Assembly (NCBI RefSeq): GCF_900176505.1
Contig: NZ_FWYB01000007.1
Span: 124,001-188,000 of the forward strand
From: Pedobacter nyackensis
Lineage (GTDB): Bacteria > Bacteroidota > Bacteroidia > Sphingobacteriales > Sphingobacteriaceae
Direction: 5' to 3'
DNA: 64,000 nucleotides
The translations under genes and the position numbers were made by a program. Below are positions 51,562 to 61,507 of the stretch, piece by piece. Each line of letters starts with the position of its first letter. Positions within the stretch are counted from its first letter, which is position 1. Under the pieces are notes generated by a model. The model ran no database searches and was not told the DNA's origin. It saw only the letters and a list, made by a program, of their open reading frames with translations.

Positions 51562-54500
51562 TTAAAAACTCATTGTGAATACAAATTTCTTGGGAATCGT
51601 CATAATGGATTTCAAAGAATTATTACCAAAATCTGGTAACGAATATGTATATGAAAGATTAAGCAATAAATTCCTTATAACACCTGCGGTACTTCTGTCC
51701 CACAAGAAAACCGACATAGGCATTATCCAAGTTGATTCATCACTAGTATTTATATTCATATTGGCGTATACTACATCAATATTCATATATAATGGTGCGT
51801 TCCCCCCTGCTGGCCCTCCTAAAAATTCCGTATCGCCCAAGATTTGAAATGATAGTAGCGTTACTCCATCAGGAACACCAAATTCTATACGATTGTTAAA
51901 CCCAGATGCTGACCCGTCAGATTTACTTCCAGCTTTAAGTTGAACTGTAACACCCGGACCGGTTGCTTTAACTGTTACACGGTTATTTCCACTAGGATGA
52001 TACGTTTGAATGCTACCACCACCACTGCCACCACCAGTTGCCGGAGCAACCCATTTTGCAGTTCCATCAGCGTTAGCCGTCAAAACCTTCGTCGCATCTG
52101 CCGCAGCTACTACCGGATATTGATCCAGCTTAGCCTTATCGGCCGCTGGCATTACACCTGCAACAAGTGTTGTAGCTGATGGAATAGTAGCAGAAGTTCC
52201 AGTCAGCGCTCCTGAAGTAGAAGTAATCACACCATTTGTCGCTGATGACGTATAGCCTAAATTAGTTGCCACAGCAGCACCGCCACCTGATCCGTTTGCA
52301 ACAGCTGTAATTCTTCCCTTCGCATCAACGGTAACGTTAGCTGAGGTATAGCTTCCTGCAGTAACACCAGAATTAGCTAATGCTAAAGTAGGATTAGCTG
52401 CAACACCATCTCCGTTGGTTACTGTAATCTCATTTGCTGTACCTGCAATACTACGTGATGTAGTCGCAGTAGCAGAGGTGCGGACTAAAATTCCATTAGC
52501 AGTAACACCTGCGAGACCGGCAGCAGTACCAGTTACATTACCTGTAACGTTACCTGTCACATTCCCCGTAACATTACCAGTTAAAGGACCATTAAAATTT
52601 GCAGAAATGTTTCCAGATGCATCTCTTTTAACAATCGTACTAGGTGTAGCCACGTTGGTAGCTGCGTTCGCTGCCACTGTAGCTGTATTGATTGCAGCGG
52701 CCGTAGAGCCACCTACTGTCGCTACCTTAGGCACATCAGCGGTATTACTTAAATCACCAGCAAGCATTACAATACCTTTTGTAGTCGTCGTTGCAGGTGA
52801 GCCTCCTCCAGATACCATCCCATCGGCATAATCTTTCATCGCCTTTACTGAGGGATACTTTGTTGTAGAACTGGCATCACCAGCAATGTTATTACTGATG
52901 TTTGCAATATTCTGTTTCAGATCAAGCGCCGTTTGGGTTGCCGTACTGATTGGTTTTAATAAATCACTTGTATTGTCTACATTATTAAGAACCAGATCAG
53001 TTTTTACCTGAGTAGGTGTTTTTTGTCCAATTGAAGTAGCTGTAGCAGCGTATAAATAACTTCCAGGAGTTAAGGAATTCAGTCCCGTACCACCATTAGC
53101 CACGCCAACTGTTCCACTTAAGGAAGTTGCAGTTGATGCATTACCAATCAGGTTACCGGTAATAGTCCCAACAGTGAAATTACCTAAGGCATCTCTTTTT
53201 ACAATCGTATTTGGTGTATTATTAGAAGTAGCAGCATTTGCAAGAATCTCCCCTGCATTAATATTAGTTGCAGTAGAACCGCCAACCAACAACACCTTAG
53301 GTACTGTAGCGGTTCCTCCCAGATCCCCCGCCAATTGTAAAATACCTTTTCCGGTAGTACTTGCATCAGGTGAACCTGCGGCAGACAAAGCATCGACATA
53401 AGTCTTAACCGCTTTTACAGAAGGGTATTTGGTATCTGAAGCACCATCAGTGCTGATGCTTATACTTTTATTTATTTTATCCTCTTTAGCCGTTAAAGCT
53501 GTGGCAGTAGCCGTACTCACCGGCTTACCCATATCACTGGTATTGTCAACATTAGGCAGGCCTATATTTGTCTTGGTCAATACCACATCAGGTCCAGCCA
53601 CTCCGTTTACCGTTTGTACCGCGGTACCCGTTGGCGTTAAAATTTCTTTCCAGTTAGCCAAAACAGAAGCAGGCGTAGCACCTAGAACAAAACTCTTACT
53701 AATGTCAGTCCGGATAACCGTACTACCTACCTGCGCACCGCTTAATGCGAGCATAGCTGCCTCAGTACTAAAAACATTAACAGATGCGAAGGATAGTGAA
53801 GGAATTTGTGTTACAGGAATTTTTCCCGTAGCATCTAATGTAGCAACTCCATTCACTGCTGCTTTTTCAGTAAGATTTATCTTTTTATCTAACTCTGCCT
53901 GTGTTGCAGTACTAATTGGTTTTAGCAAATCACTAACATTACTTACGTTATCCAGTCCCAAATCTACCTTTACCTCCGTTGGTGTTCTTTGCTGCAAAGT
54001 AGTACCTGATGCTGCACTAATAAAGTTTCCTGCAGTATAACTGGTCATCCCCGTACCACCTCTTACAGCCTGCAGATTTGTGATTAGCGGTTCTTTTAAA
54101 GCAAGTCCCGGCACTGTTGGTGCTGAAGCAACACCCGACAGATCTCCGGCAAGCTGTATTTTACCAATTATGGTTGTTGTAGCATCCGGCACGCCGCCAG
54201 CACCGATAACGGCATCATTTACTTTTTTATCTACATAGGTTTTAGTCGCTTTTTCCGATGGATAGTTGGTATCCGAATTTGCAGAAAACGTACCATCTGT
54301 AATTTTATTAGCCTTATCTTCTTTCAGATCTAAAGCAGTCTGCGTTGCCGTACTTACAGGCTTTGCAGCATCAGAAGTATTATTAACCAGATCCAGACCT
54401 AAAGCTTCTTTTACTTGCTGAGGAGTCCTTTCCTGTAGCGTAGTCGCATCTAAAGCGTTGATGAAGTTTCCAGGCGTGTAGGCAGTAATTCCGGTTCCGC

Positions 54501-56442
54501 CATTAGGAACCATCACAGTTCCGCTAACAGAACCTGCTGTGGTTGCTGTAGTTGCATTTCCATTTAAGTTACCTGTTACTGTACCTACTTCTATATTGCC
54601 AAGCCCATCTCTCATCACGATGGTTCCCGTTATATTTTGAGGGGTCGCCGCATTAGCCAGATCAACTCCTGTTTTAATATCACTTGCGATTGCCCCACCT
54701 ACTGCTTTTACAACCGGAGCATCAGCTGTACCAGCAAGATCGCCTGATAGCATGATTCTTCCTTTAACAGCAGTTGTTGCATCTACCACACCTGCTTTTG
54801 AATCAACATATGTTTTAACTGCATTTACAGTTGGGTATTTTACATTTGAAGTTGCATCTAAAACCAGATCAGTACTTTTATTGGCTTTATCCTCTTTAGC
54901 ATCCAAAGCGGTTTGAGTAGCCGTACTAACCGGCTTATCCAGATCCTTTGTATTCTCTACTTCACCCAGACCTAAATTTAATCTGGCATCAGCAGCGTTA
55001 TTAGCGCCAGTACCACCATTTGCAATGGCAACAACCCCGGTAACATTAGTTGCAGTTCCTGAAATATTTCCCGTGACAGTACCAGTCAATGTAGGATTAT
55101 TAATGGTAGGGCCATCAGCCAGCACAACATCTCCTGTTCCTGTTGTTGATGCTGCTTTTATTGCACCAGCCTCACCTTTTAAAATACCGGTAATGGTAGT
55201 ACCTAACGTAATTCCAGGTGTGGTTGTCGCGTTCGTTACTGTACCTGTAAATCCATTTGCCGGCATAACACTCACAGAAGTTACGCTTCCGCTACCTGTT
55301 CCACCACCGCTGCCGGTACCATTTTCGATTTCAGTGATTCGTCCGTTTGCATCCACAGTCACATTTGCAGAAGTATATTTTCCGGGCGTTACACCAGTTG
55401 TTGAAAGACCCAATGGGCTTGCGAGTGTACCATTTCCTGTTAAGGTAGCATTGTGTTGAACTGCAGTCAGTCCGCCGGTTCCACCACCGCCACCGCCAAG
55501 TAATCCGGCAAGGTCAACATGACTATTTCTAGGCCCTGAAATGGAAAGCACTGTTCCGGCAAGACTTAGTGACTGATTAAGGTCATTCAGACTTACTGAA
55601 TTCCCGCCTTTAATACCTAAATTATAGTTTGCATCGAAACTCAGACTTAATTCTCCGGCGCCTGCACCTAATTTATCATCTACATACTTTTTAGTTGCCG
55701 CGTCCTGGTTATTTGTTGGATTTGCAAGGTTGGTAAGTCTAAAGCCCCCCATTGCAATATTTTTAAGTGGAGCGCCAAATCCACTTAATGGGATCATCAG
55801 CTTATTAAGATCTGCGTTTTCAATTGCGCCATCAACAATTTTAGCAGAGGTTACTGCATGATCAGCAAGATCAAGCACAAGATCTGTCAATACTGCGTCT
55901 TTACCATTTTTAATATCTATGGTTCCGCCAGAGGTAACGGTTTTTCCGCCACCAGGCACCGAATTCCCCGAATCGCCCTTATCTCCTTTTGGTCCGACTA
56001 ATAATATTCCATTAGAAGGCCAGCTTCCTGAAACTTTTGGTCCGAATAAAGTCGTGTTTGTTAGGTTAAGATAAAAATCTCCATCCTTTCCTATTCCGGT
56101 TGAAGGTGCCGAATTTCCACTTAGAATGGTATTTCCACTCGTGCCGCTACCGCCGGAAGTCAAATCACTTTTGTTGGCCAGCTTTTGCCACTGTCCATTA
56201 CTATAAAAATAAAACCCTGGGGAATCATTTGTTTGATAGATCAATAAACCATTGGCGGGGTTATTGATATCACTACGTTGTACAAATGACATTCTTGGGA
56301 TAAGCAAACCTTTAGAAGTAGAGAGTATTTCTAATTGAGCGCTCGCATCCGGAGTGCTTGTGCCTATTCCTACCTGAGCTTTTGCACTAAATGCAAATAG
56401 CAACCCAATAAACACGGCAAAATGCTTAACTGTTTTATTCAT
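51562..56442 (-). CDS. Giant secreted fibre/adhesin-like repeat protein
   Basis: 1626 residues. Signal peptide ending FSAKAQ, then [18 protein letters not shown], a motif common at the N-terminus of exported Bacteroidota fibre-like proteins. A short collagen-like stretch [10 protein letters not shown] lies near residue 150. Several modules of 100-150 residues follow, with NGGTG, LGLxxVxNTSD, [17 protein letters not shown] and YPSVKAxKTYVD, the last recalling phage tail-fibre repeats. A GNVT tandem and a beta-rich C-terminal domain (about 1500-1626) close it. There is no S74 domain and no clear T9SS domain. It is first in the operon and probably forms a surface fibre with the S74 protein. Confidence 0.85.
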   Translation of the reverse strand: MNKTVKHFAVFIGLLFAFSAKAQVGIGTSTPDASAQLEILSTSKGLLIPRMSFVQRSDINNPANGLLIYQTNDSPGFYFYSNGQWQKLANKSDLTSGGSGTSGNTILSGNSAPSTGIGKDGDFYLNLTNTTLFGPKVSGSWPSNGILLVGPKGDKGDSGNSVPGGGKTVTSGGTIDIKNGKDAVLTDLVLDLADHAVTSAKIVDGAIENADLNKLMIPLSGFGAPLKNIAMGGFRLTNLANPTNNQDAATKKYVDDKLGAGAGELSLSFDANYNLGIKGGNSVSLNDLNQSLSLAGTVLSISGPRNSHVDLAGLLGGGGGGTGGLTAVQHNATLTGNGTLASPLGLSTTGVTPGKYTSANVTVDANGRITEIENGTGSGGGTGSGSVTSVSVMPANGFTGTVTNATTTPGITLGTTITGILKGEAGAIKAASTTGTGDVVLADGPTINNPTLTGTVTGNISGTATNVTGVVAIANGGTGANNAADARLNLGLGEVENTKDLDKPVSTATQTALDAKEDKANKSTDLVLDATSNVKYPTVNAVKTYVDSKAGVVDATTAVKGRIMLSGDLAGTADAPVVKAVGGAIASDIKTGVDLANAATPQNITGTIVMRDGLGNIEVGTVTGNLNGNATTATTAGSVSGTVMVPNGGTGITAYTPGNFINALDATTLQERTPQQVKEALGLDLVNNTSDAAKPVSTATQTALDLKEDKANKITDGTFSANSDTNYPSEKATKTYVDKKVNDAVIGAGGVPDATTTIIGKIQLAGDLSGVASAPTVPGLALKEPLITNLQAVRGGTGMTSYTAGNFISAASGTTLQQRTPTEVKVDLGLDNVSNVSDLLKPISTATQAELDKKINLTEKAAVNGVATLDATGKIPVTQIPSLSFASVNVFSTEAAMLALSGAQVGSTVIRTDISKSFVLGATPASVLANWKEILTPTGTAVQTVNGVAGPDVVLTKTNIGLPNVDNTSDMGKPVSTATATALTAKEDKINKSISISTDGASDTKYPSVKAVKTYVDALSAAGSPDASTTGKGILQLAGDLGGTATVPKVLLVGGSTATNINAGEILANAATSNNTPNTIVKRDALGNFTVGTITGNLIGNASTATSLSGTVGVANGGTGLNSLTPGSYLYAATATSIGQKTPTQVKTDLVLNNVDNTSDLLKPISTATQTALDLKQNIANISNNIAGDASSTTKYPSVKAMKDYADGMVSGGGSPATTTTKGIVMLAGDLSNTADVPKVATVGGSTAAAINTATVAANAATNVATPSTIVKRDASGNISANFNGPLTGNVTGNVTGNVTGNVTGTAAGLAGVTANGILVRTSATATTSRSIAGTANEITVTNGDGVAANPTLALANSGVTAGSYTSANVTVDAKGRITAVANGSGGGAAVATNLGYTSSATNGVITSTSGALTGTSATIPSATTLVAGVMPAADKAKLDQYPVVAAADATKVLTANADGTAKWVAPATGGGSGGGSIQTYHPSGNNRVTVKATGPGVTVQLKAGSKSDGSASGFNNRIEFGVPDGVTLLSFQILGDTEFLGGPAGGNAPLYMNIDVVYANMNINTSDESTWIMPMSVFLWDRSTAGVIRNLLLNLSYTYSLPDFGNNSLKSIMTIPKKFVFTMSF
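52529..52582 (-). repeat. 12-bp tandem repeat coding GNVT units
   Basis: Four to five consecutive 12-base units (CCAGTTACATTA-like on the plus strand) coding GNVT repeated inside the giant repeat gene. Third-position differences between units show they are not brand new. It is a possible site of length variation. Confidence 0.8.
52830..55060 (-). repeat. Large internal repeats in the giant repeat gene
   Basis: Four to five irregular modules of roughly 300-480 bases, each coding NGGTG, then KP(V/I)STATQ and a YPS-x-KA-x-K-x-Y segment. Spacing varies because one module carries an extra inserted segment ([20 protein letters not shown]). Confidence 0.75.
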
Positions 56443-56923
56443 GAAATTATTCTATTTAGATAGAGTTGTTATATACGTTAAAATAAATTGGGGATATCCC
56501 GCCGATAAACACAGGATTAAATCAAAAAACAAATTAGCCAGGACGCTATGAATTTCTTACCACACTGAAATGTTGGTTAGAAACCAGATTGAGCCTATAT
56601 TTGAAGAGTTGGCGATAATTTTTCACGATTAGAAACATATTATTTTAAACAATAGTGGAAACCAGATCACTCGCTTCATCGGGTCATAGGCTAACCCTTT
56701 AATGCGAATAATCGTCAATTATGGCAAAGCTACCATTCAATAATGGAATATTCTTGTATCAAAAGTAAAATAATTGTGAAATTAAGCAACCAAATAATTC
56801 AATTAATTAACATACAGACACTTATGTTAATTTTATATTGAATATAAAATTCATTAATAAAGGACAAAAAAACATCTTATTTTCGACTGTGTTTAAAACC
56901 TATCAAAAACAGCCATTAATCTA
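56443..56923. promoter_or_regulatory. Divergent intergenic region with two overlapping palindromes
   Basis: 481 bases between the giant repeat gene (minus) and a Crp/Fnr gene (plus); promoters for both must lie here. At 56805-56814 and 56823-56832 AATTAACATA is inverted around 8 bases. Overlapping it, 56829-56851 is a perfect 11-bp palindrome around a single G (AATTTTATATT arms). These lie 73-119 bases before the Crp/Fnr start and could be operators. No gene is seen in the rest. Confidence 0.45.
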
Positions 56924-57490
56924 ATGATCAAAGCATTCCTAACCTCATTTCAGGTATTAACTTCTGACGAAATTTCGCAATTTGAAAGCCTTCTCGTTAA
57001 AAGACATTTAAAAAAAGGAGCATTTTTTATTAGCGAGGGAAAATTCAGCAAAGAAGTAGCCTTTATTAACACTGGTATACTCCGATCCTTTTACACAACG
57101 GAGTCCGGAGAGGAAATGACTTATTGCATCAGCTTCCCCAACGCGCTGATGACCGCCTACTCTGCATTTATTACAGGTATGCCAACCATAGAGAACATTC
57201 AAGCTATAGCGGACTCCGAGTTGCTTATCATCCAAAAACACGATATTGACAAGCTACAGGAAAGCAGCCCTAACTGGATTCGATTCTCTAAAATCATCGC
57301 CGAGTTGCAGTACCTGGAGCTGGAGAAAAGACTCTTCGTATTTCAAAAAGACAAAGCGAAAAAGAGATATATTGATTTATTAGAAAATCAACCGGACTAT
57401 GTTCAACAGATCCCATTACAATACCTTGCCTCCTATCTTGGGATTACTCCACGTCACCTTAGCCGCTTAAGAAAAGAAATTCAATATTAG
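56924..57490 (+). CDS. Crp/Fnr-family transcriptional regulator
   Basis: 188 residues. Cyclic-nucleotide-binding-like beta-roll (about 15-115, KGAFFISEGKFSKEVAFINTG, SGEEMTYCISFP) and a short C-terminal HTH (about 150-185, PLQYLASYLGITPRHLSRLR). It lacks the Fnr cysteine cluster, so oxygen sensing by an iron-sulfur cluster is unlikely. It is followed by a quinone reductase-like gene 64 bases away, its probable target. Confidence 0.9.
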   Translation: MIKAFLTSFQVLTSDEISQFESLLVKRHLKKGAFFISEGKFSKEVAFINTGILRSFYTTESGEEMTYCISFPNALMTAYSAFITGMPTIENIQAIADSELLIIQKHDIDKLQESSPNWIRFSKIIAELQYLELEKRLFVFQKDKAKKRYIDLLENQPDYVQQIPLQYLASYLGITPRHLSRLRKEIQY

Positions 57491-57495
57491 ACAAA

Positions 57496-57552
57496 TGTCC
57501 TGTAAGTCGGGATGAACAGCAGATACCTTTGTCCCGACATTAAATCAGGACA
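57496..57552 (+). promoter_or_regulatory. Nested inverted repeats before the quinone reductase gene
   Basis: Outer arms TGTCCTG (57496-57502) and CAGGACA (57546-57552), inner arms GTCGGGA (57506-57512) and TCCCGAC (57532-57538), all perfect. The outer right arm ends two bases before the ATG. It could be an operator pair, a terminator for the regulator gene without a T tract, or an RNA fold covering the ribosome binding site. Confidence 0.5.
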
Positions 57553-57554
57553 AT

Positions 57555-58151
57555 ATGCAAAGCCCAGGAAACAAAAAGAACATATTAATTATTAACGGGC
57601 ACCCGAACAAGGACAGCTTCTGCTACGCCCTGGCCACAGCTTATCAGGAAGCAGCTATGCAAAGCGGTGCATCAGTAACAACACTTAATATTGCGGAGCT
57701 GAACTTCGATCCTAACCTGCAATATGGTTATACCAAACGTATGGAACTGGAACCCGACCTGCTTGCCAGTCTGGATAAAATAAAACATGCGGATCATTTA
57801 GTTTGGGTACATCCCGTTTGGTGGGGCGGCTTCCCGGCAATCATGAAAGGCTTTATCGACAGGTTATTTCTTCCAGGACTAACCTATAAATACAGAGAGA
57901 ATTCATTGTGGTGGGATAAGCTTCTGGTTGGAAAAACTGCAAGGATCATCACCACGATTGATCAGCCTGCCTGGTATTACCGATTGGTTTATGGCAACCC
58001 CAGCATCAACCAACTAAAAAAAAGCACACTGGAATTCTGTGGAATAAAACCAGTAAAGGTTACCGCTATCGGGATTATCAAAACAGCAGATCCGGCGAAA
58101 AGGGCATCATGGTTGAATAAGGTAAGTTTGTTGGGGAGCAAACACAAATAG
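57555..58151 (+). CDS. NAD(P)H dehydrogenase (quinone)-like flavodoxin-fold protein
   Basis: 198 residues. Rossmann-like start NILIINGHPNKDSFCYALA, and the family core HADHLVWVHPVWWGGFPAIMKGFIDRLFLPG. FMN-dependent two-electron reduction of quinones or similar electrophiles in the cytoplasm is expected. It lies directly downstream of the Crp/Fnr gene, separated only by the nested inverted repeats. Confidence 0.9.
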   Translation: MQSPGNKKNILIINGHPNKDSFCYALATAYQEAAMQSGASVTTLNIAELNFDPNLQYGYTKRMELEPDLLASLDKIKHADHLVWVHPVWWGGFPAIMKGFIDRLFLPGLTYKYRENSLWWDKLLVGKTARIITTIDQPAWYYRLVYGNPSINQLKKSTLEFCGIKPVKVTAIGIIKTADPAKRASWLNKVSLLGSKHK

Positions 58152-58255
58152 TTATTTGAAAGAAAACTTATTCCTCATCAGCTGTGTTATACTCCAACCA
58201 GATTTACGACCAGATCAAATATTAATCGAGATCAGTACATGTTAATACTACAGCC

Positions 58256-58432
58256 ATGAATAAATTCTTCAGAGCAATCATCGCCGCATGGGGTGCAAAA
58301 AAACTAGGCGGGGGTTGCCTTTCGACCATCATTATATTCATCGTAATTTATATGTTGCTGGGTAAATGTAACAATGGTACACGTGCCGCACATCAAAACC
58401 AGCAAGTAAAACCTGTAGCAGCTGGCAGATAA
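58256..58432 (+). CDS. Small single-pass membrane protein
   Basis: 58 residues. Short amphipathic N-terminus (MNKFFRAIIAAWGAKKLGGG), one membrane segment CLSTIIIFIVIYMLLG, then a polar tail ending VKPVAAGR. It is too short for most gene finders, but it has a proper start, stop, hydrophobic core and codon use. Function unknown. It ends 33 bases before the SRPBCC gene. Confidence 0.7.
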   Translation: MNKFFRAIIAAWGAKKLGGGCLSTIIIFIVIYMLLGKCNNGTRAAHQNQQVKPVAAGR

Positions 58433-58465
58433 AAATGAAAAAACAAGCATCAAATATCATCAAAA

Positions 58466-58975
58466 ATGGAGAACAATTTATTCATGGACTTTTCTGTAGA
58501 TAAGGAAAACCATTCTATCAAAGTAGAAAGAGAATTTGCAGCAGCATTACCAAAAGTTTGGGATGCCTATACTAAAAGTGAATACCTGGATCAGTGGTGG
58601 GCACCAAAACCATGGAAAGCCAAAACGAAATCAATGGATTTCAGACCTGGCGGCCGTTGGATGTATGCCATGGTTGGTCCCGAAGGTGAAGAGCATTGGG
58701 CAGTTATGGATTACCTCACTATACAGGATCAAAAAGGTTATACCGCTGTAGATGCATTTGCAGATTCAGAAGGTAATATCAACACAGAACTTCCGCAGTC
58801 TAAATGGGACGCGTCCTTCGAAACAAAAGGAGAAAATACCTTAGTAACTTCTGTAGTTGTTTACGAAGACCTGGCTCAGCTGGAAGCGATCCTGCAGATG
58901 GGCATGAAAGAAGGATTAACTATGGCTATGGAAGGACTAGATGAGTTGTTAGTTGCTCAAAAGATTAAAGTATAA
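58466..58975 (+). CDS. SRPBCC/AHSA1-domain protein
   Basis: 169 residues. START-like fold: VEREFAAALPKVWDAYTKSEYLDQWWAPKPWK opens the domain, followed by FRPGGRWMYAMVGPEGEEHW and the C-terminal helix MGMKEGLTMAMEGLDELL. Members are Hsp90 co-chaperone-like or ligand-binding; no substrate can be named. The hairpin at 58974-59011 follows. Confidence 0.9.
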   Translation: MENNLFMDFSVDKENHSIKVEREFAAALPKVWDAYTKSEYLDQWWAPKPWKAKTKSMDFRPGGRWMYAMVGPEGEEHWAVMDYLTIQDQKGYTAVDAFADSEGNINTELPQSKWDASFETKGENTLVTSVVVYEDLAQLEAILQMGMKEGLTMAMEGLDELLVAQKIKV

Positions 58976-59011
58976 AAAACACACGGGCTTGCAACAAAAA
59001 CAAGCCCGTGT
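58974..59011 (-). terminator. Intrinsic terminator between convergent genes
   Basis: ACACGGGCTTG pairs with CAAGCCCGTGT (11 bp, 9-base loop), with six T on the minus strand. It terminates the VOC/DoxX/SRPBCC operon and may also end the plus-strand SRPBCC gene. Confidence 0.85.
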
Positions 59012-59028
59012 TACATCCCTAAGCTTTT

Positions 59029-59448
59029 CTAAACACCTAATATCCAACTCACATCAAAAGCATCAGTTACTTCAATTAGCTTTTGGTCATCATCATTCTT
59101 TGCAAAAAAATCCTTTTTATCAAATGCCAGTTTTTCAACAAGTTCTTTTCTATCATGGATATTTTTACAGTGCAAAAAAATAGAAATATAATTCCCGATT
59201 TTTCTTCCTTCGTTGTGTACCAGATCCGAACCGTGAATAATTATCCTGTCAGAAACCAGCGATCCACTAACAACAGGCATTTCCGTGTAACCAAGTAGCT
59301 CTTTTTCAAAAGTTTCAAATTGTAATCCCCCTCCAAAACAGGTTTGGTAAAAGCTGAGCGCTTTTTTACAATTCCCCGAAAATGTGATGAAAATCGCACT
59401 TATTAATTTGTGATGATTATGCGCAACCATAGTCGTATAATTCTGCAA
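59029..59448 (-). CDS. VOC-family (PhnB/glyoxalase-like) protein
   Basis: 139 residues; translation may start at the second methionine (residue 7). The pattern FITFSGNCKKALSFYQTCFGG is typical of PhnB-like VOC proteins, with a beta-alpha-beta-beta-beta module through HCKNIHDRKELVEKL. The substrate is unknown. It starts 4 bases after the DoxX-like gene, so the two are co-transcribed. Confidence 0.82.
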   Translation of the reverse strand: MQNYTTMVAHNHHKLISAIFITFSGNCKKALSFYQTCFGGGLQFETFEKELLGYTEMPVVSGSLVSDRIIIHGSDLVHNEGRKIGNYISIFLHCKNIHDRKELVEKLAFDKKDFFAKNDDDQKLIEVTDAFDVSWILGV

Positions 59449-59452
59449 ATGT

Positions 59453-59842
59453 TTACGCCTTGCTGAATTCTAATGTTGGCTGAATTCTACTGTTATAAAG
59501 ATAAGAAACGGCGAGGATACCCAACACCACCAGTGGCAATAACATATACACCATGTTTTTATCTACACAGGCATGGCTGATAAAGGCAAAGATTAAGTTA
59601 AATGTAAGCCCTGCATAGGCCCATTCCTTTAGCTTAGCAGGTGTTTTAGCATAAGCAATAGCAAAAACGCCCAGTACTTTACAAATGATCAGTGTGTAGG
59701 CAAAATAATCTGGATAGCCCAAAGGTTTTGTGCCTGCAGTCACATATTCTGGTGAAAATAATAGGGTACCAAGTGGCATTACGCCCTCCCAAAGTACGAT
59801 GATGGCAGTTGCCACCCAAAAGATTACTTTATTTGTCTTCAT
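59453..59842 (-). CDS. DoxX-like family membrane protein
   Basis: 129 residues, four predicted membrane helices (about 8-28, 45-65, 72-92 and 97-115). The pattern LGYPDYFAYTLIICKVLGVFAIAY followed by LKEWAYAGLTFNLIFAFISH is usual for short DoxX-like proteins encoded with SRPBCC and VOC genes. It is the middle gene of a three-gene operon opposite a GlxA-type regulator. Confidence 0.85.
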   Translation of the reverse strand: MKTNKVIFWVATAIIVLWEGVMPLGTLLFSPEYVTAGTKPLGYPDYFAYTLIICKVLGVFAIAYAKTPAKLKEWAYAGLTFNLIFAFISHACVDKNMVYMLLPLVVLGILAVSYLYNSRIQPTLEFSKA

Positions 59843-59865
59843 AATATTAAAATAGATAGGGTTGA

Positions 59866-60288
59866 TTAATTAGTTGATTCGATATATTTCACAAAGTTGT
59901 TCAGGATCGCTTGCCATCCTTGTTTCTGAAATTCAGGGTCATTCTCTGTTTCAGCGTCAAATGTGGTTGCTATAGTGGTTTTGCCATTTTGCTCTGCAAA
60001 CAAAGTAGTGGCTCTTCTTCCATCACCCATGGTGTAGGTAATTTCCTGATGTAATTCCACTTTATCATACGTGCCTTCAAAGTCAAAACCGAAGCTGCCA
60101 TCTTTGGCTTCCATTCTATGCTTAAACTTACCACCCACGGTGAGATCGTTTTCACTACTTGGGCTATGCCAGCTTGGGTCGGCGGCGTTCCATTGCATAA
60201 TGTCGCCTGGTGTGTTCCAAGCCTTCCAAACTTTTGCTACGGGAACATGGGTTGCTGCTTCTACCGTAATTCTTGTTATCTGTGCCAT
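59866..60288 (-). CDS. SRPBCC-domain protein (AHSA1-type)
   Basis: 140 residues from the ATG at 60288 (MAQITRITVEAATHVPVAKVWKAW); an upstream ATG at 60321 would add a polar stretch unlike the family. Core features: NAADPSWHSPSS, GGKFKHRMEAKDGSFGFDF, TMGDGRRATTLF and the C-terminal helix FQKQGWQAILNNFVKYI. First gene of the minus-strand operon, divergent from the GlxA-type regulator. Confidence 0.9.
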   Translation of the reverse strand: MAQITRITVEAATHVPVAKVWKAWNTPGDIMQWNAADPSWHSPSSENDLTVGGKFKHRMEAKDGSFGFDFEGTYDKVELHQEITYTMGDGRRATTLFAEQNGKTTIATTFDAETENDPEFQKQGWQAILNNFVKYIESTN

Positions 60289-60427
60289 TGTATTTTTTCT
60301 TTTATTTAATTTACTATTCAAAGATACATTGCGGCATAAAATCAGGCCTGTTGTAAAAACGACAACTTTAGGGGTGAATTATGACAATAAGTATTTCGTA
60401 GATTAGTAGCTTAATCTTATAATTGAT

Positions 60428-61405
60428 ATGCGAATTTCAATCTTTGTACCTGAGTATGGGGTAATTGAAGCGATTACGCCGCCGTTTAGAAGCTTTCATA
60501 CTGCCAATGATTTTTTAAGCACATTTGGTAAAAAGCCAATTTTTAACGTAGAGTATGTGGGTTTAAACGAGTATGTGCCAGCCAACAATGGAGAGTACAC
60601 GATAAAAACCAATAGGTTGCTCAAAGATGTTACTGAAACAGACTTATTGATTATACCACCTACATTTGGCGATACCACCAAAGGAATAGAGGCCAATGCG
60701 GAAGCTATACCCTATTTTAAAAAGCTATATGAAAATGGGTCAAGTCTTGCCAGCTTGTGTATCGGGGCTTTTCTTTTAGCCGAGACAGGTTTACTCAATG
60801 GTAAGAAATGCTCTACACATTGGGCTCATATTACTGATTTTAAAGAAAGATATCCGGAGGTAGAAGTAGAAGACGGAGCTATAATAACAGAACACGATAA
60901 CATTTACAGTAGCGGAGGGGCAAGCAGTTTATGGAATTTAATATTATACCTGATTGAAAAGTTTGCTGACAGAGAAACAGCGGTAATGATTTCAAAATAT
61001 TTTGCTTTAGATATCGGGAGAGATAACCAATCCCAGTTTGCTATATTCAAAGGTCAAAGAAATCATGGTGATGCGGAAATTCAAAAAGTACAGGATCATA
61101 TTGAAAAACACTATGAAGATAAAATAACCATAGAAACGTTAGCAAATTTAATCAATACGGGTCGTAGAACATTTGAAAGGAGATTTAAAGAGGCCACCAA
61201 CAATACATCCATGGAGTACATACAAAGAGTAAGAATAGAAGCTGCCAAAAAGTTTTTTGAAGCATCAAGAAAGAATATATCAGAAATCATGTTTGATGTA
61301 GGCTATACGGATACGAAAGCATTTAGAGATACATTTAAAAAGATTACAGGGCTTACCCCAATTGAGTATAGGAATAAGTTTGCAAGGCTGGCATACGAGG
61401 TATAA
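60428..61405 (+). CDS. GlxA-type transcriptional regulator (DJ-1/PfpI domain plus AraC HTH)
   Basis: 325 residues. Residues about 1-190 form a DJ-1/PfpI amidotransferase-like domain with LCIGAFLLAETGLLNGKKCSTHW (C111 at the nucleophile elbow, H131). Residues about 220-320 form an AraC HTH (TLANLINTGRRTFERRFKEA, then VGYTDTKAFRDTFKKITGLTP). It is divergent from the SRPBCC/DoxX/VOC operon across about 140 bases and most likely controls it. Confidence 0.92.
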   Translation: MRISIFVPEYGVIEAITPPFRSFHTANDFLSTFGKKPIFNVEYVGLNEYVPANNGEYTIKTNRLLKDVTETDLLIIPPTFGDTTKGIEANAEAIPYFKKLYENGSSLASLCIGAFLLAETGLLNGKKCSTHWAHITDFKERYPEVEVEDGAIITEHDNIYSSGGASSLWNLILYLIEKFADRETAVMISKYFALDIGRDNQSQFAIFKGQRNHGDAEIQKVQDHIEKHYEDKITIETLANLINTGRRTFERRFKEATNNTSMEYIQRVRIEAAKKFFEASRKNISEIMFDVGYTDTKAFRDTFKKITGLTPIEYRNKFARLAYEV

Positions 61406-61465
61406 CACCTTCAACTACCGATTAGGTATTCTACTCCAAAGTACTTATTTAAGATAGCAAATCTT

Positions 61466-61507
61466 CCGAGTAATATTAAAATATGATTTTAATATTACTC
61501 GGTCTTT
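61466..61507 (+). terminator. Intrinsic terminator after the GlxA-type gene
   Basis: Perfect 17-bp stem (CCGAGTAATATTAAAAT and its complement) with a three-base loop and a TCTTTT tail. It ends the regulator transcript and isolates the kinase operon that follows. Confidence 0.85.

Noticed and set aside
52529..52582. CRISPR-like short repeats
   Set aside because: The repeats are 12 bp, contiguous, without spacers, and in frame inside a coding region.
52415..55459. Long plus-strand open frames (138-203 codons) opposite the giant repeat gene
   Set aside because: They are antisense shadows of a repetitive Val/Thr/Ala-rich gene, with low-complexity translations and no motifs.
47067..56442. Prophage, because of tail-fibre and endosialidase-chaperone similarity
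   Set aside because: No capsid, terminase, portal, integrase or lysis genes; the neighbours are T9SS parts and the proteins have signal peptides.
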